A DNA stretch of 64,000 nucleotides from GCA-2737125 sp044336815 (GTDB lineage: Bacteria; Actinomycetota; Actinomycetes; S36-B12): NCBI GenBank assembly GCA_044336815.1, contig JBIIOU010000001.1:1-64000 (forward strand), given 5' to 3'. The notes under the pieces were generated by a model that was not told the DNA's origin, made no database searches, and saw nothing but the letters and a program-made list of their open reading frames with translations. Shown in pieces: positions 1 to 7,681 of this stretch; position 1 is the first letter of the stretch; each line of letters starts with the position of its first letter. Position numbers and translations under genes: made by a program.

Positions 1-195
1 GAGAGCAGGTTCGGTGTCGAAAGTATCCCTGCCGCGCCGCGTAGGCCAACCTTTTCGTCGGGATTCGAGCCCACGGCGACCCACTCGCGAAACCTGTTGC
101 AGTGCAAGAGATTTCGGCGCTGCAAAGGCCATTACTTCTCCAATGACTTGTGTAGTCCGCTGGACTTGGTCCGTGGCTCGATATAGCCTTCCAGC

Positions 196-366
196 ATGAT
201 TCCGTTCGTCGTTCTCACCGTGATGGTCGGCGGAGTTTCGCTTGCTCTTTTCTTGAACCGCGGTCGCGGCAACGTTCAGGGTTGCTGCTGCCCATCTGAC
301 CCGAGCAGGGATGCCCGCATGCGGGAGGCCTTCAGTGAGGCAGACACGGTCAGCACGAAGGAGTAA
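196..366 (+). CDS. Small membrane protein with a CCCP motif, unknown function
   Basis: A 56-residue open frame starts at ATG 196 and stops at TAA 364-366. Residues 1-20 are a hydrophobic stretch suited to one membrane segment. It is followed by a basic turn (NRGRG), three adjacent cysteines and a proline (GCCCP) near residue 30, and a charged tail. A membrane anchor plus a cysteine cluster beside metal-resistance-type remnants (DUF305, F510_1955-like) suggests a metal- or redox-linked role, but this is inference from context. I do not recognise a named family. The upstream 195 bases hold no convincing gene. Confidence 0.5.
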   Translation: MIPFVVLTVMVGGVSLALFLNRGRGNVQGCCCPSDPSRDARMREAFSEADTVSTKE

Positions 367-422
367 TGAGCGGGGGCGTCAAACACCGCCCCGGTGTTGG
401 TTCGTTCATTCGCCATGTGTGA

Positions 423-720
423 TCACGTGTTCGATCGAACGCGTTGTTTACCGGCTTCGGTAGCGGGTAGCTCGATTGTCATGGTCGTCCCGAGCCCTGT
501 CCCCGGTGAGGCGGCGGTGATGCTCCCTGAGTGGTCGCTGACCAGGGCACGTGCAATGGTGAGTCCCAGTCCACTGCCGCCGCCGTCGGTGCTGATCCGT
601 GATGGGTCAACGCGATGGAATCGCTCGAACACCGAACCCACCTGATCGGCGGGTATCCCCTCGCCGGTGTCCTTGACCGTGAGCCGGACGCTCGAGCCGG
701 CACGGTCAACGGCGACGGGC
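423..720 (-). pseudogene. C-terminal remnant of a sensor histidine kinase
   Basis: Reading the minus strand from about 720 down to the stop at 423 gives the end of a histidine-kinase ATPase domain: a G1-type box (VKDTGEGIP), an F box (VFERFHRVDP) and a G2 box (GSGLGLTIAR), then a normal C-terminus (GTTMTIELP). The DHp domain, phospho-acceptor histidine, N box and all sensing parts are absent. Upstream of about 720 the sequence changes abruptly into a DUF305 gene on the other strand. A kinase cannot work with only this part, so it is a remnant. Kinases of this kind often sit in metal-resistance loci, which fits the neighbours. Confidence 0.75.
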
Positions 721-721
721 C

Positions 722-1141
722 AACTCCGCGGAGGTAACCGACCTTGCCACCCAGATCAAGGCGGCGCAGGACCCGGAGATCGGGCAGATGCGCGGCTGGC
801 TGCAGCAGTGGGGCGCCCCCGAGCAGATGGACGGCATGGACGGCATGGACCACGGGGAAATGGGGCACGGGGACACGGACTCTGACTCCGGTGACTCTGG
901 CGGGCAGAGCGCCGGCGGCATGATGTCCGATGCGGACATGGGTGCGCTCGGGAATGCCAGCGGCGCCGACTTTGACCGCATGTGGCTGACCATGATGATT
1001 GCCCATCACGAAGGCGCCATCAAGATGGCCGAGCAGGTAAAGGCCGAGTCGACCAACCCAGACGTGACGGCCTTGGCCGACGCCGTCGTCGCTGGGCAGA
1101 AGAAGGAGATCGACACAATGCAGCAGCTGCTGGACAATTAA
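722..1141 (+). pseudogene. DUF305 protein, 5'-truncated (copper-resistance type)
   Basis: From 722 the plus strand encodes a DUF305 protein without its N-terminus (NSAEVTDLATQIKAAQDPEI...). It has a Met/Asp/Gly/His-rich central stretch and the conserved C-terminal half with MMIAHHEGAIKMAEQ around 994-1038. DUF305 proteins normally begin with a signal peptide and a first HH motif; both are missing, and upstream sequence belongs to an inverted kinase fragment. ATG 788 could still start a 117-residue product, but it would not be exported. DUF305 members are periplasmic or extracytoplasmic proteins often found with copper-resistance genes. The frame is intact to the TAA stop, so truncation looks recent or the remainder may be used. 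Confidence 0.7.
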
Positions 1142-1162
1142 TCACCACGAAGGGGAGTCTCG

Positions 1163-1237
1163 ATGAACACGACCACGAGCTTCGCCGTCATCGAGACGCT
1201 CATCGATCAGGAGGGATACGAGGTCACATGGCCCTGA
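1163..1237 (+). CDS. Possible 24-residue leader peptide overlapping the next gene
   Basis: ATG 1163 is preceded by a good ribosome-binding sequence (AGGGGAG at 1151-1157). The frame runs 24 codons to TGA 1235-1237 and overlaps the ATG 1228 of the lipoprotein gene. The overlap and the GAGG-type site inside it are what a translational-coupling leader would look like. Nothing else supports it, and the neighbouring genes are decayed, so it may be a leftover. Confidence 0.3.
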   Translation: MNTTTSFAVIETLIDQEGYEVTWP

Positions 1238-2100
1238 CTCCCGCCCACCCGTTTGCGGCAGCGGCGTTGGCCGTTGCCTCCGGCCTAATCCTGACCGCAT
1301 GCGGTGGCACCGGTGCCACGTCCACAACAGTTTCCGCACCGGCGGTTGACGGGGCTGCCCTGCCTGCGCATGTACATAATCTCGCGTATAACGGCGACAC
1401 CCTGCTATTCGGCACCCACGAGGGGTTGTGGGAGCAGGCACCCGGGCAGGCTCCCAAGGCCGTCTCTCAGGAAGCCTTCGACGTCATGGGATTCACCAAA
1501 AACGGTGACCGATGGCTCGCCTCAGGCCACCCCGCGGCCGGCAGCACTGCGCCAGGTGACCTCGGCCTCCTTGAGTCGACCGACGAGGGGGTGACCTGGA
1601 GCCCGGTCGCACTTTCCGGGTAGGTTGACTTCCACCGACTTGTCGCTGCCGGCGACCAACTGTTCGGCATCAACTCCGCGGACAACGCCCTGCTTCGATC
1701 CGATGATGGGGGCCGCTCATGGACCTCGGCCGGTGCCGTTCCGCTGTTCGACCTCGCCGTGGCTCCGGATAACCCCGACACCTTGCTGGGGACGACAGCC
1801 GACGGGCCGGTTATCAGCACCGACGCAGGAACCACGTTCGAGGCTGCGCCCGCACCTGCGCTGATCGCATTTCTTTCATTGACCCCTCGCGCGCTGGTAG
1901 GCGTCGCAGCCGATGGGCAGGTACTGGAATCCACCGATCGGGGCGCCAACTGGCAAGCCAAGGGTCAGGTCGCCGGCCCTCCCGCCGCCGTGGCCGCCGA
2001 CGGCAGCCGGGTTGCCGTGCTGGCGGGCGGAGTTGTGTACGAGTCCACCGACAACGGGGCCACCTTCACCCAGCGGGTCACCGGGATTACCGGTCACTGA
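1228..2100 (+). pseudogene. F510_1955-family lipoprotein with an in-frame stop
   Basis: The frame from ATG 1228 encodes a lipoprotein signal peptide with lipobox-like LILTAC (Cys near residue 30). It continues into repeated beta-propeller-like blades with sialidase/BNR-type motifs (ESTDEGVTW, RSDDGGRSW, ESTDRGANW, ESTDNGATF). This matches the F510_1955-type glycosylhydrolase-like proteins seen beside metal-resistance genes. A TAG at 1621-1623 interrupts codon 132, and the same frame continues without other damage to TGA 2098-2100, about 290 codons in all. Either one nonsense mutation or a base-call error explains it. Restart inside the gene (for example ATG 1759) would give an unexported fragment. 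Confidence 0.7.
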
Positions 2101-2175
2101 CGAGGAGGGCCGCCCGTCGCCCGCTTGCTTTGTGCCGTCCAGCTCCCTCTTGCCGGTAAAACGAGGTCTTCATCG

Positions 2176-2192
2176 AATCTTGACACAAGATT
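2176..2192. repeat. Short perfect inverted repeat in the leader of the NlpC/P60 gene
   Basis: AATCTTG-ACA-CAAGATT is a perfect 7-bp inverted repeat, about 90 bases before the NlpC/P60 start, and it contains TTGACA (2180-2185), a -35-like hexamer. No -10 hexamer at normal spacing is obvious. It could be an operator. The rest of the 2101-2281 gap shows nothing I can assign. Confidence 0.35.
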
Positions 2193-2281
2193 GGCGAGTC
2201 CATGGCAATGCCACCCGCATAATAAAGGGGAAGGTGGCGCCACCAAGTTGGAGCGGACGAAGACGATAGGAGAGTTGCGCA

Positions 2282-3358
2282 GTGTTTCAACCCCGTCTCG
2301 GCCGTCGTTTCGTCTCCGCGGTCGCGGTGAGCATCCTGGCCTTCACCGCTGTTGCCCTCGGTTCCTCTTCGGGAATGGCAGCTCCGCAGGTCGATCTTCG
2401 GGAGGTCGAGGCGCAGGTCCGCGATCTGGAGATGCAGGCGGGCGCAGCACATGAGGAGGCTTCGCGGGCAGCTGATCGGCTGAGCGCCGTTCGGCAAAAG
2501 TTGGATTCGGTGCAGGGGCGACTCCTGAGCCAACGTAAGGAGTTGAATCAGACTCAGGCCGTGCTGGAAGATCTCGCGCGCTCCTTATATGCATCGGGCG
2601 GGATCGACCCAGCCCTCGGGTTGTTACTGGCCGAGGATCCCGTTGAGTTCCTTGCGCAGGCCTCGGTGATGGGCCAGGTGGCTTCGAGCCAGGCCGGGCT
2701 GATCCGGCAGGCACAAACGGGACGGCTACGCCTTGCCCAGACGGAAGCCGAAGCAGCCGACCAGGAGGCGCAGGCCAAGGAACTTGAGGCTGAAATGAGC
2801 GCAGCCGAGGCGCGCGTCACCGAACGACTCGGGCAGGCGCAGTCCGTTCTGGGCAACCTCCGAGCGGAGGAGAGGCAACGGCTCGCCCGATTGCAGGCCG
2901 AGCGTCTAGAGCAGCAACGAGAGGAAGCAAGCCAAGCCGCCGGGACCTTCACCTCAGGTTCGGCCACTTCGGGCGGCGGCTATAGCGTTTCATCGCGCGC
3001 TCAGGCCGCAGTCAAGTACGCGCTGGCGCAAGTCGGTGAGCCGTACTCCTTTAGCGCCCGTCCGCCGAACTCGTGGGACTGCTCGAAACTAACCGCGGCC
3101 GCTTGGGCACAGTCTGGTGTTGGGCTAACCGCCCTGAGCTACACGCAGTGGGACCAGACGAAACGCGTACCCGTGTCGGAGATTCAGCCCGGGGACCTGG
3201 TCTTCTACTTCGGCAGTGATGTCCATCATGTGGCGATCTACATAGGCAACGGCAAGATGGTGAGCGCCTCCAACCCCTCAGATGGCGTCGAGATCACCAA
3301 CTTCCTCGGCCCCTGGTATGGGGAGCGATTCTCCGGCGTGGGCCGCGTTATCGGCTGA
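2282..3358 (+). CDS. Secreted NlpC/P60 peptidoglycan hydrolase with coiled coil
   Basis: The 358-residue product starts at GTG 2282, with AGGAG about 8 bases upstream. Domains in order are a signal peptide (residues 1-33), a long Glu/Ala/Gln-rich coiled coil (about 38-220), a short Gly/Ser linker, and a C-terminal NlpC/P60 domain (about 235-358). The catalytic cysteine is C267 in SWDCSKL and the histidine is H316 in HHVAIYIG. The layout matches RipA/RipC-like D,L-endopeptidases of actinobacteria that cleave the stem peptide during cell separation. The coiled coil would regulate or position the enzyme. Function is well supported at family level; the exact bond cut is not. Confidence 0.9.
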   Translation: MFQPRLGRRFVSAVAVSILAFTAVALGSSSGMAAPQVDLREVEAQVRDLEMQAGAAHEEASRAADRLSAVRQKLDSVQGRLLSQRKELNQTQAVLEDLARSLYASGGIDPALGLLLAEDPVEFLAQASVMGQVASSQAGLIRQAQTGRLRLAQTEAEAADQEAQAKELEAEMSAAEARVTERLGQAQSVLGNLRAEERQRLARLQAERLEQQREEASQAAGTFTSGSATSGGGYSVSSRAQAAVKYALAQVGEPYSFSARPPNSWDCSKLTAAAWAQSGVGLTALSYTQWDQTKRVPVSEIQPGDLVFYFGSDVHHVAIYIGNGKMVSASNPSDGVEITNFLGPWYGERFSGVGRVIG

Positions 3359-3404
3359 TGATCGCCCGCGGTGTCTCGAGCTTGCAGGACACCTCAGGGA
3401 TGAT

Positions 3405-4352
3405 GTGACGGTGATATTTCGCTGGCGGCTCTTGGTCTCTGTAGGGCTAGTAGGTCTACTTATTGCGAGTGCACCTGTAGCAGTATTTGCGAGCACCCCT
3501 GCCGGCTGGCAAGACGTGCGCCTTGAGACTCGTACCGTAAGTGCCGCTGGCACCACATTTGCCTGGGCCGAGTTAGGTACTGGGCCGACACTTCTGCTGC
3601 TGAACGGCACCGGATCACCGATGTCAGAGTGGGATCCGAAACTACTGGCTGCGTTGGCGAAGAACCGTCGGGTGATCGTGTTTGACTATCCGGGCTTGGG
3701 GCTTTCGGGCCCGGCACCGTCGAAGTGGGAGTTTTCGGCCGCCGCCGATTGGGTAAATGATTTCCTGGCGAAGGTCTCACCGGGGGAACCTGTTGATGTA
3801 CTCGGGTGGTCGATGGGCGGTTTTGTTGCACAGCAACTAGCCGTCCGCCACGCCACTTCAATTAGGAGTTTGGTGCTCGCGGCAACAAATCCCGGCGGTG
3901 ATTCAGCGGTGCTCGGGCCCCTTTGGGTTCAGGAGGCTGATAGTAATTCTGAAGGCAGTATTAAGTCGTATTTGGAAACTAATTACCCAGCCACCAAAGT
4001 TGCTCAATCGCGTGGCCGCGCATTTGTTAGCCGACTCGTTTCCGCAAATGAAGATGGCTCGTACCCGGATGTGTCCGTGCCGACTAGAACCTACAACGCG
4101 ATGGTGGCGGCCGAGGATCCTTGGCTTCAGAGCAACGCAAATGCGAACTCTTTGCGGGCGATAAGAATTCGAACATTAGTTATCACCGGGGCTAAAGATG
4201 TCATTACCCCGCCGGCCAATAGTCGTTATATAGCAGGGGCGATGCCCAATGCGAAATTGATTTTGATTCCAAGAGCCGGGCACTCGTTCCTTTTTCAAGA
4301 ACCTAATGCAGTGGCGTCGTCAGTTGCCAAGTTCTTGGATTCAGAATCTTGA
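3405..4352 (+). CDS. Secreted or membrane-anchored alpha/beta hydrolase
   Basis: The frame is open from 3282, but the protein probably starts at GTG 3405 or 3411, just after AGGGA (3396-3400). That places a hydrophobic signal/anchor at the N-terminus (WRLLVSVGLVGLLIAS). The hydrolase fold shows an oxyanion region (LLNGTG), the nucleophile elbow GWSMGG, an aspartate in GAKDVITPP and a histidine in AGHSF, so the triad is complete. Substrate is unknown. The 3' end overlaps the convergent EamA permease by 58 bases, inside coding sequence of both genes. Confidence 0.8.
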   Translation: MTVIFRWRLLVSVGLVGLLIASAPVAVFASTPAGWQDVRLETRTVSAAGTTFAWAELGTGPTLLLLNGTGSPMSEWDPKLLAALAKNRRVIVFDYPGLGLSGPAPSKWEFSAAADWVNDFLAKVSPGEPVDVLGWSMGGFVAQQLAVRHATSIRSLVLAATNPGGDSAVLGPLWVQEADSNSEGSIKSYLETNYPATKVAQSRGRAFVSRLVSANEDGSYPDVSVPTRTYNAMVAAEDPWLQSNANANSLRAIRIRTLVITGAKDVITPPANSRYIAGAMPNAKLILIPRAGHSFLFQEPNAVASSVAKFLDSES

Positions 4353-5239
4353 GCTGCCGAATCTGGGCGACGGCGCACCAGCGCGACGCCAATCGTGGCT
4401 AGCGCAAACCCGGCAAGTGATAGCGGTAGTAGTTGCTCACTAAAAAGTAGGTAGGCCTCGATCAAAGTCACCGGCGGTACTAAGTAATACAAACTAGATA
4501 CACCGGTTGCGGTGCCAACGCGAAGCAGCCAAAACATCAGTAACACCGCGCCAATGGACAGCGCGAAGACCAGCCAGGCCAATGCTCCGAAGAAAGTTGG
4601 TGTCCAATCAATAACGATGTCCTCGGTGAAGAAGGCGAGCACCGCCAACAAGGTGCCCGCGGCCGCGTACTGCACTGCTGTCCCAGGCAACATGGGAATA
4701 CTGGCCCCGTACCGTTTTTGCAACACTGTTGCAGCCGAAGAGGAAATTAGTGCGATAAGTGCGGCGAGCACCGCGAGCGGTGGGTAATCTTCCGGGCTGC
4801 CTTGATGCATCAAGCCGGGAGTTAAAACGATAATCGCTCCGAGTAAACCCAAGGCGATCCCGATCCATTGACGTTGCACTAAATGTTCACCGAGAGCTGG
4901 TCCCGCAAAAACCGCAACCAGTACTGGTTGCAGGCAAACCACTAACGCGGTAACACTGAGCGGTAATCCCATGCCGATGGCGACAAAGACGCCTCCGAGA
5001 TAACCGGCATGCAGTAGCACCCCGATCACGGCCGAGCGCCGATAATCGATAGCTTTGCTCGGCCAAGTGGAGCGCAGGAGCGCGGTCAGTAATGCGAGAA
5101 CAACAGCGGCGATAGCCAGCCGGATGGCAAGTAGTGCAAATGGTGGTGCGTACGGTAGCCCGTAACGGGCTCCCACGAAGCCGGTGCTCCAAATCAACAC
5201 GAAGACCGCTGGCGCAGCAAGAGCCAGCAAGCGTTTCAT
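4295..5239 (-). CDS. EamA/DMT-family permease
   Basis: The 314-residue protein has about ten hydrophobic segments and the two EamA repeats of the drug/metabolite transporter superfamily (IWSTGFVGARYGLPYAPP near the N-terminus is typical). Such proteins export amino acids or metabolites from the cytoplasm; the substrate cannot be read here. Its hydrophilic C-terminus overlaps the convergent hydrolase gene. A second, unrelated DMT permease lies at 17.7-18.6 kb. Confidence 0.85.
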   Translation of the reverse strand: MKRLLALAAPAVFVLIWSTGFVGARYGLPYAPPFALLAIRLAIAAVVLALLTALLRSTWPSKAIDYRRSAVIGVLLHAGYLGGVFVAIGMGLPLSVTALVVCLQPVLVAVFAGPALGEHLVQRQWIGIALGLLGAIIVLTPGLMHQGSPEDYPPLAVLAALIALISSSAATVLQKRYGASIPMLPGTAVQYAAAGTLLAVLAFFTEDIVIDWTPTFFGALAWLVFALSIGAVLLMFWLLRVGTATGVSSLYYLVPPVTLIEAYLLFSEQLLPLSLAGFALATIGVALVRRRPDSAAQDSESKNLATDDATALGS

Positions 5240-5324
5240 AGCCTCAGGCTAGCGGCCCGCGTTAGTCTAAAGTTGGTAGCGTCACGCATCCTTCAGCTCG
5301 AGCGTGCGCGTTGTTAGGGGGACG

Positions 5325-5909
5325 ATGCTCAGGATGGTGAATTGGAACCTGGCTAGCGCGATGCGCACAAGTACTCGCGCGTCAGCGATCGCGACGCTTA
5401 TATTACTGGCACTAATGCTTACTGCCTGCGGTCGCGAGGTAAGTGGACAACAAGCTCGTGACAACGAAATGGGCTTGTTAATACTTGCTGATGCAGATCG
5501 CGCGCCGGTGCCGGCGATAACCGGTGAGGCACTTAGCGGCGGCAAAATTGGGATTTCCGAATTTGGTGGCAAAGTAGTTGTGCTGAACGCCTTCGCATCC
5601 TGGTGCACGCCATGTCAGCAGGAGTTGCCGGTTTTAGCTGCCGCTGAAAAACAATATCCGAATGTGCAATTTCTGGGCCTTGATGTTCAAGACAATGACG
5701 AGGCCGCGCTCGGGTTCCTCGCTGCCGAAGGCGCCACCTATCCGGTGATCAAGGACCCGGCCGGCGACCTGCTAGCTCAGTTCACCATCAACCCGGCCAA
5801 GGGCCTACCGGTCACGTTTTTCATTGATGAACAAGGAAGGGTGGCTGGGAGAATACTTGGCAAAGTAACTACTGAAAGCTTGGCCGCCGCCATAAAATCC
5901 CTCACGTAA
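5325..5909 (+). CDS. Thioredoxin-like lipoprotein (TlpA/ResA type)
   Basis: The product has a lipoprotein signal (LILLALMLTAC) followed by a TlpA/redoxin fold. It carries the active-site WCTPC and a cis-proline region (GLPVTFFIDEQG). Such membrane-tethered thiol-disulfide oxidoreductases act outside the membrane, reducing cytochrome c apoproteins or other exported thiols. The start is uncertain: ATG 5325 follows AGGGGG closely, while ATG 5361 gives the most compact signal peptide. No cytochrome-maturation genes are adjacent, so the partner is unknown. Confidence 0.85.
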   Translation: MLRMVNWNLASAMRTSTRASAIATLILLALMLTACGREVSGQQARDNEMGLLILADADRAPVPAITGEALSGGKIGISEFGGKVVVLNAFASWCTPCQQELPVLAAAEKQYPNVQFLGLDVQDNDEAALGFLAAEGATYPVIKDPAGDLLAQFTINPAKGLPVTFFIDEQGRVAGRILGKVTTESLAAAIKSLT

Positions 5910-5930
5910 TGCAGTAGCTGGCACGACACT

Positions 5931-5936
5931 TATACT
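5931..5936 (+). promoter_or_regulatory. Candidate -10 element of the acidic repeat protein gene
   Basis: TATACT lies 46 bases before the chosen ATG 5982. It matches the actinobacterial -10 pattern TANNNT; the -35 region is weak. Confidence 0.3.
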
Positions 5937-5981
5937 ACCTAATTCGCGACACTAAGTTGCGTCAGATGAATGGAGTCAAAC

Positions 5982-6233
5982 ATGGCTGACGAGATTATTG
6001 AAATTGGCGAGGACGTTGAAGTAGACATTGTTCTGGACGAATCGGGTATGCCAATCGGAGCGATTGTTGATGATCTGATCGTCGCGACTGGCGCCGGGGG
6101 CACGGTTGTCGACGAGACAATTGATGTTCTAGACGCTGACGGCAACCTAGTGCTCGAAGACGAAATTGTTTCGGTCTTTGATGCTGACGGTAATTTAGTC
6201 GCCGTTGAAGAGACTATTACCACTATCGACTAA
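5982..6233 (+). CDS. Small acidic protein with DADGNLV repeats, unknown function
   Basis: The 83-residue frame starts best at ATG 5982, six bases after GGAG. The product is strongly acidic with almost no lysine or arginine, no signal peptide and no membrane segment. It carries two copies of (V/L)xDADGNLV about 20 residues apart, each followed by alternating hydrophobic and acidic residues, suggesting short beta hairpins. DADGN resembles a calcium-binding loop, but a full EF-hand or dockerin pattern is absent. I do not recognise the family. Confidence 0.65.
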   Translation: MADEIIEIGEDVEVDIVLDESGMPIGAIVDDLIVATGAGGTVVDETIDVLDADGNLVLEDEIVSVFDADGNLVAVEETITTID

Positions 6234-6435
6234 AGCTGCGAAGCCAGTAGTTTGGCGCCATGCCCATAGATAGTGACCCACTAATAAGTGGTGAGCGTTC
6301 AAAGATCCTGGACGAGATGGGTTATGGCGGCCAACTACTATTGTGTGAGCGGTATTAGCCGGTTACGGCAAAGGCGTTATCTTTGATGGAGGTGGTACCG
6401 CGAGGTGCTAGCCATCCGAGACTGGCGGAGCAGTG
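6234..6435. other. Intergenic gap with a possible 32-residue frame
   Basis: This 202-base gap contains an ATG frame at 6260-6358 (MPIDSDPLISGERSK..., 32 residues) with no clear ribosome-binding site. I see no hairpin or promoter strong enough to call. The frame may be noise. Confidence 0.2.
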
Positions 6436-7296
6436 ATGCACAGGTTTGATTGCAACGCGCTCGTGAGTCCGATCGCACTCGCCATGGCGATAACGCTCGC
6501 CAGCCTCGGTGCGCAGCCCGCCCAAGCCGACTCGCGTAAACCCGCTGACATGGTGCTAAATTCCTTGCCGGTTTCGGTTGAAATGGCATCGGGCTATTCA
6601 CGCTCACTATTTCGACATTGGACTGATGGTGACGGCAACGGTTGCGATGCCCGCAAGGATGTATTAATTGAAGAAGCTACAGCTGGTCGAGTAGTAGGTT
6701 GCACCGTGGTGGGTGGTGTGTGGCAGTCCGTTTATGACGGCGTTAGCACCTCAAACTCGAGCACTTTCGATGTTGACCATCGGATACCACTTAAAGAGGC
6801 TTGGGATTCTGGTGCTTGGCGGTGGTCTGCATCGACTCGTGAGGCATTTGCGAATGATCTGGGATTCGCGGATTCACTCATCGCGGTGAGTGCTTCATCC
6901 AATAGGTCAAAGTCCGATCGTGATCCGGCCGAATGGTTACCGAAATACGAGGTATGCACTTATGCAAAAACCTGGATTGCGGTTAAGTACCGGTGGCGGC
7001 TCGCGGTCGATACCACCGAGAAGTCAGCGCTGCAGCGAATTATCGGATCATGCCCAGGGCTCATGCTGGTACCTGACCTAGCGAGTATCAATACAGATCC
7101 GAGTGCCGCCCGCCCGAACTCGTCAGCGCCAGCCCCGACGGAGCCGATGGCTCCCACTGGTGGCGCAACCGACCCGCGCTTTCGCACCTGCGGTGAAGCG
7201 ATCGCAGCTCGATACGGACCCTACCTAGTTGGCCGCGACGAGGAATACTCCTGGTACATCGATCGTGACAAAGACGGAGTCGTCTGCGAACGCTAG
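6436..7296 (+). CDS. Secreted HNH nuclease (DUF1524-like) with Excalibur domain
   Basis: The protein is about 286 residues, starting at ATG 6436 (GTG 6433 is the alternative) after GGCGGAG. It has a signal peptide ending near QAQA, then a DUF1524/GmrSD-C-type HNH nuclease core with DVDHRIPL (Asp-His near residue 115) and NRSKSDRDPAEWLP. A Pro/Ala/Ser-rich linker follows, then a C-terminal Excalibur domain (about 249-287) with CGEA and the calcium-binding loop DRDKDGVVCE. The combination is common in secreted actinobacterial nucleases thought to degrade external DNA. The stop overlaps the convergent next gene by four bases. Confidence 0.85.
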   Translation: MHRFDCNALVSPIALAMAITLASLGAQPAQADSRKPADMVLNSLPVSVEMASGYSRSLFRHWTDGDGNGCDARKDVLIEEATAGRVVGCTVVGGVWQSVYDGVSTSNSSTFDVDHRIPLKEAWDSGAWRWSASTREAFANDLGFADSLIAVSASSNRSKSDRDPAEWLPKYEVCTYAKTWIAVKYRWRLAVDTTEKSALQRIIGSCPGLMLVPDLASINTDPSAARPNSSAPAPTEPMAPTGGATDPRFRTCGEAIAARYGPYLVGRDEEYSWYIDRDKDGVVCER

Positions 7297-7586
7297 CCCT
7301 CGTCGGGGCGCAGTTTGCGAAGTGACATCACCAAGGCCACAATCCAGCCGACAAGTGTCCAACCAAGTAGTAAATCGACCAAGCCAACACTGACGTGGGT
7401 GCGGAGATTTCGAACCGCAGCAATGGCCCACGGCAACATGTAGCCAGCGGTGAGGATTGCTAGCACTACCGAAAGTACTTTCGTAAAGGTACTTGTTTGG
7501 TAGCGATCGCTCACCTCGATATAGATACGTTGCTCGGAGGATGACGAATCCGAGGAGCCCGGCGGTGGCATCATTGAGTCGCTCAT
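7293..7586 (-). CDS. Small membrane protein, superinfection-immunity (Imm-like) family
   Basis: The 97-residue protein has a Ser-rich N-terminus and two membrane segments. The second contains LLLGWTLVGWIVALVMSL, the hallmark of the family named after T4 Imm. Most chromosomal members are small housekeeping membrane proteins with no proven phage role, and no phage gene is near. The name should therefore be taken as a family label only. Confidence 0.65.
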   Translation of the reverse strand: MSDSMMPPPGSSDSSSSEQRIYIEVSDRYQTSTFTKVLSVVLAILTAGYMLPWAIAAVRNLRTHVSVGLVDLLLGWTLVGWIVALVMSLRKLRPDEG

Positions 7587-7681
7587 ATGGAAAACATTAG
7601 CTTGTACTGACGAGACTCGCCGCCCGGGTCGAGTGATCCGGCGATTCGCTCAAAGAATTTATCGGCTTCTCCGCAGCCCGC

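Noticed and set aside
57..85. T-arm-like sequence (ATTCGAGCCC) suggesting a tRNA or attachment site
   Set aside because: The stem does not pair at its last position and no acceptor, D or anticodon arms can be built around it.
14..199. Open frame of 61 codons on the plus strand
   Set aside because: Arg/Ser/Pro-rich composition typical of a chance frame, with no ribosome-binding site; it overlaps the better small frame at 196.
479..1009. Long minus-strand frame opposite DUF305
   Set aside because: It mirrors the coding strand (His/Pro/Arg-rich product) and crosses the breakpoint without any domain.
2101..2281. ydaO-type (c-di-AMP) riboswitch ahead of the NlpC/P60 gene
   Set aside because: The leader is long enough, but I could not find the conserved junction sequences; only a short inverted repeat stands out.
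7293..7586. Phage defence or prophage reading of the Imm-like gene
   Set aside because: No integrase, capsid or lysis genes occur in the window, and chromosomal members of this family are common.
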